Source of the DNA: JBFMCC01 sp037445635
GTDB taxonomy: Bacteria; Chloroflexota; Anaerolineae; Anaerolineales; Villigracilaceae
Direction: 5' to 3'
Assembly (NCBI GenBank): GCA_037445635.1
Contig: JBBIKC010000027.1
Location: 1-47,640, forward strand
DNA length: 47,640 nt
The notes beneath the pieces are model-generated. The model made no database searches, was not told where the DNA came from, and saw only the letters and a program-made list of their open reading frames with translations. Positions 37,632-45,325 of this stretch are shown here, one piece after another. The translations under genes were made by a program, and so were the position numbers. Within the stretch, counting starts at the first letter, position 1, and the number at the start of each line of letters is the position of its first letter.

Positions 37632-38213
37632 ATGCATTCCGCATTCAGCCAGAATTACTATCTGCTCAAACGCCAGGTCTTCGCGCTGACCGGCAAGTTC
37701 CGCTTATACGACCAGAACGAAAACCTGCTCATGTTCAGCGAGCAGAAGATATTCCGCCTGCGCGAGGACATCCGCGTCTTCGCCGACGAGAGCAAGGCGC
37801 AGGAATTGCTGGTGATCAAGGCGCGCCAGATCATTGACTTCTCGGCCGCGTATGATGTGATTGATGCAACCGCCAATCAGAAAGTTGGTGTGTTGCGCCG
37901 CAAGGGATGGCAGTCCATGCTGCGCGATGAATGGGAAGTGCTCGACGCGGACGACCAGCCTCTCGGCCTGCTGTTCGAGGACAGCATGGGGCTGGCGCTC
38001 CTGCGCCGCTTCCTGCTCGGATCGCTCCTGCCACAAAATTATGACATTACTTTCGGCAACGAGCGCGTGGCCGACCTGCGTCAGCGCTTCAACCTCTTCC
38101 GCTATGAACTCGAAATTGAGCTGAACGCGGCCGTCTCGCGGCGCATTGACCCGCGCCTGGCCATCGCGGCGGGCATCCTGCTGGCTGTGGTGGAGGGGAA
38201 GCAGAGCAGTTGA
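37632..38213 (+). CDS. LURP-one-related family protein
   Basis: 193 aa, ATG at 37632 with CAGGAG overlapping the end of the transpeptidase gene. Tubby-like LURP-one/scramblase-related fold: YLLKRQVFALTGKFRLYD, FSEQKIFRLREDIRVF, VIKARQIIDFSAAYDVID and VGVLRRKGWQSMLRDEWEVLD give the alternating beta-strand pattern. Bacterial members have no settled function; membrane or phospholipid association is suggested by the scramblase relationship. Likely in an operon with the L,D-transpeptidase. An inverted-array S23 cassette follows immediately. Confidence 0.8.
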   Translation: MHSAFSQNYYLLKRQVFALTGKFRLYDQNENLLMFSEQKIFRLREDIRVFADESKAQELLVIKARQIIDFSAAYDVIDATANQKVGVLRRKGWQSMLRDEWEVLDADDQPLGLLFEDSMGLALLRRFLLGSLLPQNYDITFGNERVADLRQRFNLFRYELEIELNAAVSRRIDPRLAIAAGILLAVVEGKQSS

Positions 38214-38284
38214 GATGCGAGATAGGAGGTAGGGGATAGGTGATAGGTGGTAGGAGATAGGTGATAGGAGATAGGTGATAGGGC
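38214..38284. repeat. Left GATAGGTGATAGG word array of the second S23 cassette
   Basis: Tandem degenerate words (GGATAGGTGATAGG, GGTAGGAGATAGG) run from the LURP-like stop to the ATG of the four-helix gene. Inverted relative to 38714-38760. Confidence 0.88.
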
Positions 38285-38713
38285 ATGGACGAGAAGTTTG
38301 TGAAATTTGAGAATTGGGAGAAGACGGTTCCCGGTTACGTAAAGAAAGACCCATTGTGGGAATCACTTTACTATCGCGTTGCTTTGTATCTTTATGACCT
38401 TGTATTGGAGGATTGCGACCTTCTGCAAAAGGATTTCCGCATCAAGCACAACATCGGGCAGATCATCCATAGTTCGGGAAGCGTCAGCGCCAATATGGAA
38501 GAGGCTTATGGCCGCGGCGTTGGCACACCCGATTATGTGCGTATAATTCGAATCAGCCTTGGTGAAGCCCGCGAAACGAGAGGTTGGTACTATCGCTCTC
38601 GTTGTGCTTTGCCAACAGATTTGCTGGAACATCGTTATACTGTGATTGACCACCTCATCTCACTTATTATCAACCTCCTCAACTCCCACAAAGGCAACCT
38701 CAGCAAAAGGTAG
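38285..38713 (+). CDS. S23/IVP-type four-helix bundle protein (second copy)
   Basis: 142 aa. Helical protein with VALYLYDLVLEDCDLLQKDFRI, IIHSSGSVSANMEEAYGRG, and RIIRISLGEARETRGWYYRSRC, the hallmarks of the TIGR02436-like four-helix family. Only distantly similar to the copy at 32164. The ATG directly abuts a GATAGG word array, with no classical ribosome site, and a complementary array follows the stop. It separates a LURP-like gene from a hypothetical gene on the same strand. Function unknown; nucleic-acid binding is inferred from relatives. Confidence 0.85.
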   Translation: MDEKFVKFENWEKTVPGYVKKDPLWESLYYRVALYLYDLVLEDCDLLQKDFRIKHNIGQIIHSSGSVSANMEEAYGRGVGTPDYVRIIRISLGEARETRGWYYRSRCALPTDLLEHRYTVIDHLISLIINLLNSHKGNLSKR

Positions 38714-38760
38714 CCATCACCATCAGCCTATCCCCTATCCCGCATCCCCTATCTCCTACT
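38714..38760. repeat. Right CCTATCCCCTATC word array of the second S23 cassette
   Basis: Words CCTATCCCCTATCCC and CCCCTATCTCCTACT, complementary to the left array, end exactly at the ATG of the next gene, which therefore has no ordinary ribosome site. Confidence 0.85.
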
Positions 38761-39192
38761 ATGAAAAAACATCTCTTTGCCGGTTTAGTGTTCGATGAAT
38801 CCAACCGTCCCGCGGAAACCGCCTACGTCGGCGACGAACCCTGCTACGTCGTGAACGACGCGGGCTTCAAGCGTCACATCCCCTCCGAGCAGGTGGATCG
38901 AGCTGTGCTCTCGCAAATGCAGGAACTCATCAAGGGGAGCGAGGACCTCGTCAGCGAGCAGGCCGCGAAAATGATCGGGCAGGACGATCCCTTCAGCGTG
39001 GCGGCGCTTGCCAACCAGATCAAAAACATGGACAAGCAGTTCGACCAGATGTTGCAGGTCGGTCTGCCCGAAGAGGCGCGTGCCTATCTCGGCATGTTGG
39101 GATTCAAGATCATCGTCAATTACCACGGCGATGTCGTCAGCGTGGAACAGCCAGGCATCGCCAGCGATGACGATGATGGTGGGGGAGAATAA
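38761..39192 (+). CDS. Hypothetical protein, 143 aa
   Basis: Begins MKKHLFAGLVFDESNRPAE and ends in an acidic/Gly tail (DDDDGGGE). The middle is helical (VLSQMQELIKGSEDLVSEQAAKMI, NQIKNMDKQFDQMLQVGLPEEA). N-terminal beta segments (ETAYVGDEPCYVVNDAGF) look globular. No TM or signal and no family that I recognise. Codon use matches neighbours, supporting a real gene. The word array ending at its ATG has probably displaced the original upstream sequence. Confidence 0.75.
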   Translation: MKKHLFAGLVFDESNRPAETAYVGDEPCYVVNDAGFKRHIPSEQVDRAVLSQMQELIKGSEDLVSEQAAKMIGQDDPFSVAALANQIKNMDKQFDQMLQVGLPEEARAYLGMLGFKIIVNYHGDVVSVEQPGIASDDDDGGGE

Positions 39193-39204
39193 AAGGGATA
39201 TAAA

Positions 39205-39292
39205 CACGAAGGACACTACGGACACAAAGGAGGCCCTGTGACTCGTTTCGCGCGCGAGATTCCTTCGTGACCTTGGTGTCCTTTGTGTTTGG
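39205..39292. repeat. Inverted AACACGAAGGACAC word repeat
   Basis: AACACGAAGGACACTACGGAC on the left and CTTCGTGACCTTGGTGTCC on the right are inverted counterparts about 40 bp apart, the family also seen at 25072-25192. The 197-bp gap to the PadR gene otherwise contains only its promoter. Confidence 0.68.
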
Positions 39293-39328
39293 AATGATTT
39301 TCCGCAAACATCGGAGAACAGAATCTGC

Positions 39329-39375
39329 TTGACGGGGGATTTGTTTTATGTCATAATATTATCGAAAACCGATAA
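39329..39375 (+). promoter_or_regulatory. PadR gene promoter with overlapping palindromic operator
   Basis: TTGACG (39329-39334), 17-bp spacer, CATAAT (39352-39357). Immediately downstream, TTATCG-AAAAC-CGATAA (39359-39375) is a perfect 6-bp inverted repeat covering the expected transcription start, the usual location of an autorepressor site. Confidence 0.75.
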
Positions 39376-39389
39376 CGAAAGGCGAAAAC

Positions 39390-39689
39390 ATGAAACTTCC
39401 CCGCGATCTCTTTCTTGGCTTTGTCAAACTGCACATCCTCCACCACGCGCAAAGCGAACCCGTCTACGGCCTGTGGCTGATCGAAGAATTGAGCGGGCAT
39501 GGCTACCGTCTCAGCCCTGGCACGCTCTACCCTATCCTGCACGGAATGGAAGAGTCCAACCTGCTCACCAGCGAATCGCGCGTCGTCGAAGGCAAGGCGC
39601 GCAAATACTATCGTCTCACCAAAGCCGGCCGCGCCGCGCTCGCAGAGGGAAAACAAAAAGCGCAGGAACTGTTGGAAGAAATCACGTAA
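39390..39689 (+). CDS. PadR-family transcriptional regulator
   Basis: 99 aa. Winged helix: LGFVKLHILHHAQSEPVYGLWLIEEL, the recognition region YRLSPGTLYPILHGMEESNLL and wing VVEGKARKYYRLTKAG, all typical of PadR. Short C-terminal helix for dimerisation. Predicted repressor acting on the palindrome at 39359-39375 and so autoregulatory. Lies just ahead of a methyltransferase and an MFS transporter, the usual PadR-controlled kind of neighbour. Confidence 0.9.
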   Translation: MKLPRDLFLGFVKLHILHHAQSEPVYGLWLIEELSGHGYRLSPGTLYPILHGMEESNLLTSESRVVEGKARKYYRLTKAGRAALAEGKQKAQELLEEIT

Positions 39690-39732
39690 CTCGAAATCTC
39701 GTAACGCGAAATTCATTTCGCAAGGAGTCTCC

Positions 39733-40362
39733 ATGTCTCTTCTCCCCATCATCCTCGTCGCCGCTCTCCTCGTCCTCGCGTTCGCCTGGTTCTTCTGGCG
39801 ATTTGCCTCCCAGCGCCGCCACCTTCCCTGCCCGCGTTGGTTGGGCTTTCTGCTCGACAACCCCATTGCAGGCAGCGAAGCCAGCCTGCAAATCACGCGC
39901 GCCGAAGTGAAAGCGGGAATGAGCGCGCTCGACGCGGGCTGCGGCACAGGCCGATTGACCCTCCCCCTGGCGCGCATCGTCGGCGACCAGGGACGCGTTC
40001 TGGGCGTTGACATCCAACCAAAAATGCTCGCCACCGTCCGCGCCCGCCTGCACGCCGCGGGCTTGCAAAACGTCACGCTCCAGCAAGCCGCGCTCGGCGA
40101 GGGAATCTTTCGAGAACAAAACGTTTTTGATCGCGCCTTCCTGACCACCGTCCTCGGCGAGATTCCAAATCAACTGCAAGCCCTCGAAGAAATTTGCGCC
40201 GCGCTCAAGCCTGGCGGAATTCTCTCGATCTCGGAGATCATGTTCGACCCGCACTATCAAAGCCCAGCCCGCGCGCGGGAACTGGCAGAGAAGGCGGGTT
40301 TCCGTTTCGACCGCCAATTTGGCAACGCCTTCAAATTCACAGCGCATTTTGTCAAACCTTAA
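39733..40362 (+). CDS. Membrane-anchored SAM-dependent methyltransferase
   Basis: 209 aa from the ATG at 39733 behind AAGGAG. One N-terminal TM helix (about residues 3-23), then a class I methyltransferase domain: DAGCGTGRLTLPLA (SAM loop), LGVDIQPKML and ALKPGGILSISE. Similar short membrane-tethered methyltransferases act on lipids or quinones in other bacteria; the substrate here is unknown. Between a PadR regulator and an MFS exporter, probably cotranscribed. Degenerate CTCGTAACGCGAAATTC words lie just upstream. Confidence 0.82.
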   Translation: MSLLPIILVAALLVLAFAWFFWRFASQRRHLPCPRWLGFLLDNPIAGSEASLQITRAEVKAGMSALDAGCGTGRLTLPLARIVGDQGRVLGVDIQPKMLATVRARLHAAGLQNVTLQQAALGEGIFREQNVFDRAFLTTVLGEIPNQLQALEEICAALKPGGILSISEIMFDPHYQSPARARELAEKAGFRFDRQFGNAFKFTAHFVKP

Positions 40363-40377
40363 ATCCATCGGAATCCC

Positions 40378-41583
40378 ATGCAAACCCCCTCCCTCAAAAA
40401 ACTCCCCCGCAACGTGTGGATCGTCACCGCTACATCCCTCCTCACCGACATCTCCTCCGAGATGATCGTCTACCTCGTGCCGCTCTTCCTCGCCAACGTT
40501 CTCGGCGTCCGCACCGCGATCATCGGCCTGATTGACGGCGTCGCCGAGACCACCGCCAGCCTGTTGAAAATCTATTCGGGCGCGCTCAGCGACAAACTCG
40601 GCAAACGCAAGTGGCTCACTGTCGCAGGCTACGCGCTCTCGACCATCGCCAAGCCATTCCTTTACATCGCCAACGCGTGGGGCTGGGTGCTCGGCGTCCG
40701 TTTTGCGGACCGCGTCGGCAAGGGGATTCGCACCGCGCCGCGCGACGCGCTCGTTGCTGATTCGATTGATTCGAATCAGCGCGGACTCGCCTTCGGACTC
40801 CACCGCGCGGGCGACACCCTCGGCGCCTTTCTCGGACTTGGGGCGGCCGCGGCCATCGTGGGCCTCACCCAATCCCAGGCGGACCTGCTCACGCGCTCCA
40901 CGTTCCAACTGGCGATCCTCGTCAGTATCATCCCCGCCGTCCTTGCGGTTCTCGTCCTTGCCCTCGGCGCGAAAGATGTTGCCAAAGCGAATCCGTCCGC
41001 GCGGCCGACTCTCTCCCTCAAAGGATTCGACAGCCGCTTTAAAACCTTCCTCGTCATCATCGTTCTCTTCACCCTCGGCAACTCGTCCGACTCGTTCATC
41101 GTGCTGCGCGGCCAGGAGCGCGGGCTGAACGTGTTACAAGTGATGTTGATGGTGATGACGTTCAACTTCATCTACGCCGTTCTCGCGGGTCCCCTCGGCG
41201 CGCTCTCGGACAAGATTGGCAGAAGGCGACTCATCCTCTTCGGCTGGCTGGCATACGGATTGGTCTACCTCGGGTTCGCATTCTCGCAGACGGGCTGGCA
41301 TGTGTGGGCGCTGTTCGGTCTGTACGGAATCTACTACGCGGCCACCGAAGGAGTCGCCAAAGCGCTGATCGCGGATCTCGTCCCCGAGTCCATGCGCGGG
41401 ACGGCGTATGGCCTGTATGCCGCCGCCGTGGGACTCACCGCGCTGCCCGCCTCGTTGATCGCAGGCATATTGTGGCAGGGCATCGGCGCGTGGACCGGCT
41501 TTGGCGCGTCCGCCCCGTTCGCCTTCGGCGCGGCGATGGCGCTTCTGGCGGGAGTTCTGTTCGCGAGGCTGGTGAAAGCATAG
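40378..41583 (+). CDS. MFS transporter
   Basis: 401 aa with 12 predicted TM helices. The N-terminal half has the MFS motif A-like SGALSDKLGKRKWL after TM2 and an RVGKGIRTAPRDALVAD loop; a second GALSDKIGRRRLIL begins the other half. RTAPRDALVADS and GLHRAGDTLGAF are characteristic of a bacterial MFS clade often annotated as multidrug or unknown-substrate exporters. Starts 16 nt after the methyltransferase. Efflux direction is inferred from the PadR context. Confidence 0.88.
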   Translation: MQTPSLKKLPRNVWIVTATSLLTDISSEMIVYLVPLFLANVLGVRTAIIGLIDGVAETTASLLKIYSGALSDKLGKRKWLTVAGYALSTIAKPFLYIANAWGWVLGVRFADRVGKGIRTAPRDALVADSIDSNQRGLAFGLHRAGDTLGAFLGLGAAAAIVGLTQSQADLLTRSTFQLAILVSIIPAVLAVLVLALGAKDVAKANPSARPTLSLKGFDSRFKTFLVIIVLFTLGNSSDSFIVLRGQERGLNVLQVMLMVMTFNFIYAVLAGPLGALSDKIGRRRLILFGWLAYGLVYLGFAFSQTGWHVWALFGLYGIYYAATEGVAKALIADLVPESMRGTAYGLYAAAVGLTALPASLIAGILWQGIGAWTGFGASAPFAFGAAMALLAGVLFARLVKA

Positions 41584-41651
41584 AGCCATACGCTTGAAAG
41601 CCATGCTATACTCTTATTGTCAATCCGTTTTCCTCGCGAAAGGAGCATCCA

Positions 41652-41870
41652 ATGGCTGAGAGCGTCTACAAGGTCATCGAATTGGTCGGCACCAGCACGG
41701 AATCGTGGGAGAAGGCCGCCGCGGCTGCGGTCGTGACCGCCGGTAAAAGCCTGACCGATCTGCGCATCGCCGAAGTCGTCCAGTTGGATATGCAGATCGA
41801 GGACGGCAAGATCGCACAGTACCGCGCCAAGATCAAGTTGTCCTTCAAGTATCATCAGGACGGAGAGTAG
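41652..41870 (+). CDS. Dodecin family flavin-binding protein
   Basis: 72 aa, AAAGGAG upstream of the ATG. MAESVYKVIELVGTS and SWEKAAAAAV carry the dodecin alpha/beta topology and the Trp that stacks on flavin; the central IAEVVQLDMQIEDGK and the final strand YRAKIKLSFKY complete the fold. Forms a hollow dodecamer that stores or buffers riboflavin, FMN or FAD. A TATACT box lies about 44 nt upstream. A strong terminator follows. Confidence 0.92.
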   Translation: MAESVYKVIELVGTSTESWEKAAAAAVVTAGKSLTDLRIAEVVQLDMQIEDGKIAQYRAKIKLSFKYHQDGE

Positions 41871-41876
41871 GTAACA

Positions 41877-41917
41877 GGCGCAGGGGTGAGTCCCTGCGCC
41901 TCGCGTTTTTATTTTAG
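41877..41917 (+). terminator. Rho-independent terminator after the dodecin gene
   Basis: Nine-bp stem GGCGCAGGG with its complement, 6-nt loop, then TCGCGTTTTTATTTT. Confidence 0.88.
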
Positions 41918-41924
41918 GGTGTGT

Positions 41925-42038
41925 ATGCAAATTCAGTCTGTGGTCTCGATACGGCGGCGGTCGAGTAGCCCGTAAGGGCGTACCGAGACCCCGCCGCCTA
42001 CTCGACCACCTTCAAAAGTATTTTGCATACAGACCCTA
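41925..42038. mobile_element. MITE-like element flanked by TA, with nested GGTCTCGATACG repeat
   Basis: Inverted termini GGGTGTGTATGCAAA and TTTTGCATACAGACCC (one or two mismatches), with TA on both outer sides as in IS630/Tc1-type insertions. The interior (41943-42012) is a palindromic GGTCTCGATACG ... CTACTCGACC repeat, the family at 5695 and 7388. About 110 bp with no coding capacity; its right end donates the region just before the ribosome site of the next gene. Confidence 0.78.
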
Positions 42039-42046
42039 GAGGTGAC

Positions 42047-42424
42047 ATGACACAAGAAGATTTCGCCGCCCTATTGGCGCGCCTGGCAAAAGAAGAATAT
42101 TGTTATGTGACCACAACAGGACGGATCACCGGTAAGCCGCACGAGATCGAAATCTGGTTTGGGATGCAGAGAAGCACGCTCTATCTCCTCTCCGGCGGCG
42201 GCGACCGTTCGGACTGGGTGAAGAACATGCGCGCGGATCCGACGGTCACGGTGAGGATTGCGAAGCATACGTTCACAGCTCAGACGCGGATGGTCAGCGA
42301 CGAGAAGGAAGACGCGCTGGCGCGGCGATTACTAGCTGCGAAGTATCAGGGCTGGCGCGAAGGCCGTAAGTTAAGCGAGTGGGCGCGGACGGCTCTGCCG
42401 GTGGCGATAGAACTGACAGAATAG
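42047..42424 (+). CDS. DDN-type (F420-dependent nitroreductase/quinone reductase-like) flavin-barrel protein
   Basis: 125 aa from the ATG at 42047 behind AGAGGTG; frame upstream is MITE DNA. Split beta-barrel: EEYCYVTTTGRITGKPHEIEIWF, STLYLLSGGGDRSDWVKNMRADPTVTVRI are the signature of the deazaflavin-dependent nitroreductase family (PF04075-like). Likely binds F420 (or another flavin) and reduces quinones or similar compounds. With the LLM enzyme at 4628 it hints that the host makes F420, which nothing in the window proves. Confidence 0.85.
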   Translation: MTQEDFAALLARLAKEEYCYVTTTGRITGKPHEIEIWFGMQRSTLYLLSGGGDRSDWVKNMRADPTVTVRIAKHTFTAQTRMVSDEKEDALARRLLAAKYQGWREGRKLSEWARTALPVAIELTE

Positions 42425-42470
42425 GACGTTTCGTACAGGAGGGAGACAAACACGATTTCCCCGAGTACCA

Positions 42471-42704
42471 CTATTGTCTTGCAGCGTGATTCTGCACTTT
42501 GTTCAATTTGATGACCAGTCTCAACGCCTCATTGACAGCCTTCTCATTTGGAAAGGCCTTGGCCACGTCTGGCGCCAGAAGAACGAGATTTGCCCCTTCG
42601 CGGCATTTCTTTACATACTTTCCGCGCACGCCGCCCTTGAGCAGGGTTTTCATATCATATTCGGGGCGCAGCTCATCGTTGGATTTATTGGTTTTCTTCT
42701 TCAT
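42471..42704 (-). CDS. Antitoxin-like partner of BrnT toxin
   Basis: 77 aa. The core ELRPEYDM-x-LLKGGVRGKYVKKCREGANLVLLAPDVAKAFPNEKAVNEALRL matches a family of short antitoxin-like proteins found after BrnT or HigB-type toxins. Lys-rich N-terminus suggests DNA binding or toxin contact. ATG overlaps the BrnT stop as ATGA, giving toxin-first order. Assignment as antitoxin is based on position and family resemblance. Confidence 0.8.
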   Translation of the reverse strand: MKKKTNKSNDELRPEYDMKTLLKGGVRGKYVKKCREGANLVLLAPDVAKAFPNEKAVNEALRLVIKLNKVQNHAARQ

Positions 42705-42961
42705 AGGCTTTTCGCTCGCGGGGTCAATTCACGGGTACTGATAATAAGGATGTGGTTATCGCGATCTGTATGGGCCACGATCAACAGCCTGCCGTGGCTT
42801 GACCGTCCAATCGTAATGTAACGATCTTCAACATCGGAATGATCAGGGTCAGGAACAGTAATTGCCAAGTCATCGCCAAAGACTGTGCCCGCTTCCAGGA
42901 ACGACACGCCATGCTTGCGCAGGTTAACCTGTGCTTTGCGTGGATCCCATTCAAAATTCAT
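42701..42961 (-). CDS. brnT: BrnT-family toxin (RelE-fold ribonuclease)
   Basis: 86 aa from ATG at 42961. Classic BrnT features: FEWDPRKAQVNLRKHGVSFLEA at the N-terminus, a central RYITIGRSSHGRLLIV and a C-terminal ISTREL-x-PR strand. BrnT proteins are RNases that block translation until bound by the second gene product. A sigma70-type promoter is at 42982-43010, so the pair forms a self-contained unit. Divergent from the alpha-amylase gene. Confidence 0.9.
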   Translation of the reverse strand: MNFEWDPRKAQVNLRKHGVSFLEAGTVFGDDLAITVPDPDHSDVEDRYITIGRSSHGRLLIVAHTDRDNHILIISTRELTPRAKSL

Positions 42962-42981
42962 GCAGGCATTCCCTTGCGGCA

Positions 42982-43010
42982 ACTATACAACAGTTCAGCC
43001 CAACAGGCAA
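42982..43010 (-). promoter_or_regulatory. Promoter of the BrnT toxin-antitoxin pair
   Basis: On the minus strand TTGCCT (43010-43005), 17-bp spacer, TATAGT (42987-42982), about 20 nt before the BrnT start. Confidence 0.72.
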
Positions 43011-43114
43011 GCGCAATCGTGGGAAGGTGTCTGCCACAACGCATCGGAGACTTTCGGTCATTTTCTTCCCCCATTTGCGAGTAAAATTGCTCCAACTTTT
43101 TGAGGAGCAACAAT

Positions 43115-44449
43115 ATGGGCGTGATGATGCAAGCCTTCCACTGGGATTGTCCGCGCGAGGATAAGAAGGAATTCCAGTGGTGGAATTACGTGCGCGAGAA
43201 GGTCCCCGCGCTGGCGGCCGCGGGTTTTACGTCGCTGTGGCTGCCGCCGGTGCACAAGGCGGGGAATATCTTCGGACCCTCCATGGGCTACGATCCCTAC
43301 GATTACTACGATCTCGGCGAGTTCGACCAGAAGGGCGGCGTCCCGACGTGGTTCGGGACGCGCGCGGAACTAAGTCAACTCATCGAAACGGCGCACAGCC
43401 ACGGGCTGAGTCTGATCGCCGACATGGTCATCAACCACAACAACGGCGCGGACGCGCAGGAGGTCAATCCCATCAGCGGTCAGTCGCGTTGGACTCTGTT
43501 CAATCCAAAGAGCGGAAAGTTTCCGCGCAACTGGGAGTCGTTCCACCCGAACATGTACGAGAGTTGGGACGAAATGACCTTCGGCGACATGCCCGACCTC
43601 TCGCACCGCAACCCGGCCGTGTACGCCGAGATTTTGAAACTGGCGCGCTGGCTGATCGAGGAGGTCGGCTTCGACGGCTTCCGCTACGACTTCGTCAAAG
43701 GCTATAGCGCCAACACCATCACAGCCATTCAGGAATATCGCTACATGCGCGGCGGACAGTACGTCAAACCATACGGCGTGGCCGAGTTCTGGGACAGCGC
43801 CCACGCCATCGAGGGCTGGGTGAACCTGGCCAACTTCTCCAACTCGAATCCCGTGGACGCCTTCGATTTCCCTCTGCGCGAGATGCTCAAGAGTCTGTGC
43901 GACCAGTACGGCTTCAGCCTCGAGACCTTCGCCAGTTGGGACACCGTGCTGAAGAAACAGCCGCAGACCACCGTGACTTTCGTGGAGAACCACGACCTGC
44001 GCGACGAGGGCCGCCCCATCATCAACGACAAACTGCTGGCCTACTCGTACATCCTGACGCACGAGGGCTACCCGTGCGTGTTCTGGAAGGATTACTACAA
44101 TTTCGGACTCGCGCTGGAAGGTACGCCCAACGGGATCGCCGCGCTGGTGCGCGCCCACGAGACCTACGCCGGCGGCGCGTCCGAGACGATCTACCTGGAC
44201 CGCGACCTGTACCTGATGCAGCGCACGGGATTCGGCGACCAGCGCGGACTGGTGTACGTGCTCAACAACCGCGGCGACCGCTGGGACGGGGCGCGCGTCC
44301 ACACCCGCTGGCCGAACGCGGAATTCTTCCCCGTGGCCTGGTGGAGCAAAGCCGATATGAACCAGCCTCAAAACCAGCGCACAGACAGCGCCGGACGCGG
44401 CCAGTTCTACGCCCCGCCGCGCGGGTACGCAGTGTACGCGCCCAAATAA
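43115..44449 (+). CDS. Cytoplasmic alpha-amylase (GH13)
   Basis: 444 aa from the ATG at 43115, GAGGAG upstream; the TTG 15 nt earlier is unlikely. GH13 conserved regions: DMVINHN (I), GFDGFRYDFVK with nucleophile Asp192 (II), GVAEFWD with acid/base Glu224 (III), and FVENHDL with Asp294 (IV). No signal peptide and no extra carbohydrate-binding domain; the short form resembles plant-type GH13 amylases of bacteria. Would degrade intracellular alpha-glucans such as glycogen. Followed after 3 nt by the YbaK-like gene. Confidence 0.93.
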   Translation: MGVMMQAFHWDCPREDKKEFQWWNYVREKVPALAAAGFTSLWLPPVHKAGNIFGPSMGYDPYDYYDLGEFDQKGGVPTWFGTRAELSQLIETAHSHGLSLIADMVINHNNGADAQEVNPISGQSRWTLFNPKSGKFPRNWESFHPNMYESWDEMTFGDMPDLSHRNPAVYAEILKLARWLIEEVGFDGFRYDFVKGYSANTITAIQEYRYMRGGQYVKPYGVAEFWDSAHAIEGWVNLANFSNSNPVDAFDFPLREMLKSLCDQYGFSLETFASWDTVLKKQPQTTVTFVENHDLRDEGRPIINDKLLAYSYILTHEGYPCVFWKDYYNFGLALEGTPNGIAALVRAHETYAGGASETIYLDRDLYLMQRTGFGDQRGLVYVLNNRGDRWDGARVHTRWPNAEFFPVAWWSKADMNQPQNQRTDSAGRGQFYAPPRGYAVYAPK

Positions 44450-44452
44450 AAG

Positions 44453-44938
44453 ATGAGCGACATCCACGAACGCCTGCGCGCTTTGCTCGACGAACACGGA
44501 GCGGTCTACCGCGTCGTCGAACACGAACCCGAGGGACGCACGGAGTTCATCGCGAAGATCCGCGGCAACCGCCCCGACCAGGCCATCAAGTCCATCGTAG
44601 TCATGGTGCGTTTCGGTAAGAAGGACAGCCGCTTCGTCCTCGCCAACGTGCCCGGCGACTGCCGCATTGACCTGAACGCGGTGCGCGACCTGTTCGGCGG
44701 GACGCAGTCCGCGTTCGCGCCGCGCGAGAAGGCCGAAGAGTTGACGGGGTGCGTCATCGGGGCCATCCCGCCCTTTTCGTTCAACGACCAGTTACCGGTC
44801 CTGGCTGACCCGTTGATTCGGGAAAACGAGGAAGTGGTCTTCAACGCCGGGCGGCTGGACCGCTCTATTTTCATGAAGTCCGAGGATTTCTTCCGCATCG
44901 CCCAACCGCAGGTGGTGAGAATCGCTTGGCGCGGCTAA
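44453..44938 (+). CDS. YbaK/ProX-type aminoacyl-tRNA deacylase-like protein
   Basis: 161 aa. One YbaK/aaRS-associated domain: AVYRVVEHEPEGRTEF at the N-terminus, AIKSIVVMV, RFVLANVPGDCRIDL and GCVIGAIPPFSF. Such proteins hydrolyse mischarged aminoacyl-tRNAs in trans. GCVIGAIPPF resembles the usual G-x-x-P-G-x-L substrate loop only loosely, and the Lys of the INSERTION-domain proteins is replaced, so the substrate is uncertain. Starts 3 nt after the amylase gene. Confidence 0.85.
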   Translation: MSDIHERLRALLDEHGAVYRVVEHEPEGRTEFIAKIRGNRPDQAIKSIVVMVRFGKKDSRFVLANVPGDCRIDLNAVRDLFGGTQSAFAPREKAEELTGCVIGAIPPFSFNDQLPVLADPLIRENEEVVFNAGRLDRSIFMKSEDFFRIAQPQVVRIAWRG

Positions 44939-44947
44939 AATCAGGAC

Positions 44948-45325
44948 GTGACCGAACTCAAGCCAATCCACTTCTTCGATCAACTCATCGAACCCGTCTT
45001 TGACACGCCGCCTGCGCGTGAGAAAACGCCCGATTGCCCCAATGGATTCATCTGGGAAGGGAAGGCCTTTCGCGTTGTCGAGATGCTCTCACAGTGGAGC
45101 GACTTCACCCGCCGCGGACGAATGGCGCGCAACATGCGGCCCGCACACGCCGCGGCCGCGGCCTCGCGCGGCTCGTTGAACGTGGGCCGCTTCTACTTCC
45201 GCGTGCGCGTGAATTCAGGGCAGGTCTTCGACATCTACTACGACCGCGCCGTGCAGGATGTGAATCGCCGCAAGGGTCAATGGTTTGTGTATCGCGAGTT
45301 GGCTACCGCGCCTATTCCCTCGTAA
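44948..45325 (+). CDS. DUF6504-like hypothetical protein
   Basis: 125 aa with a GTG start; TAAAAT lies 6 nt upstream, overlapping the end of the YbaK-like gene, and no ribosome site is seen. ELKPIHFFDQLIEPVFD, FIWEGKAFRVVEMLSQWSDF and YFRVRVNSGQVFDIYYDRA resemble the DUF6504 family of small actinobacterial and chloroflexal proteins of unknown function. Overlaps the convergent NDH-2 gene by 14 nt. Confidence 0.75.
   Translation: MTELKPIHFFDQLIEPVFDTPPAREKTPDCPNGFIWEGKAFRVVEMLSQWSDFTRRGRMARNMRPAHAAAAASRGSLNVGRFYFRVRVNSGQVFDIYYDRAVQDVNRRKGQWFVYRELATAPIPS

Noticed and set aside
42047..42424. An upstream start at 42023 for the DDN-type gene
   Set aside because: It would begin with a TTG inside the MITE terminal repeat; the ATG at 42047 has AGAGGTG and begins the conserved domain.
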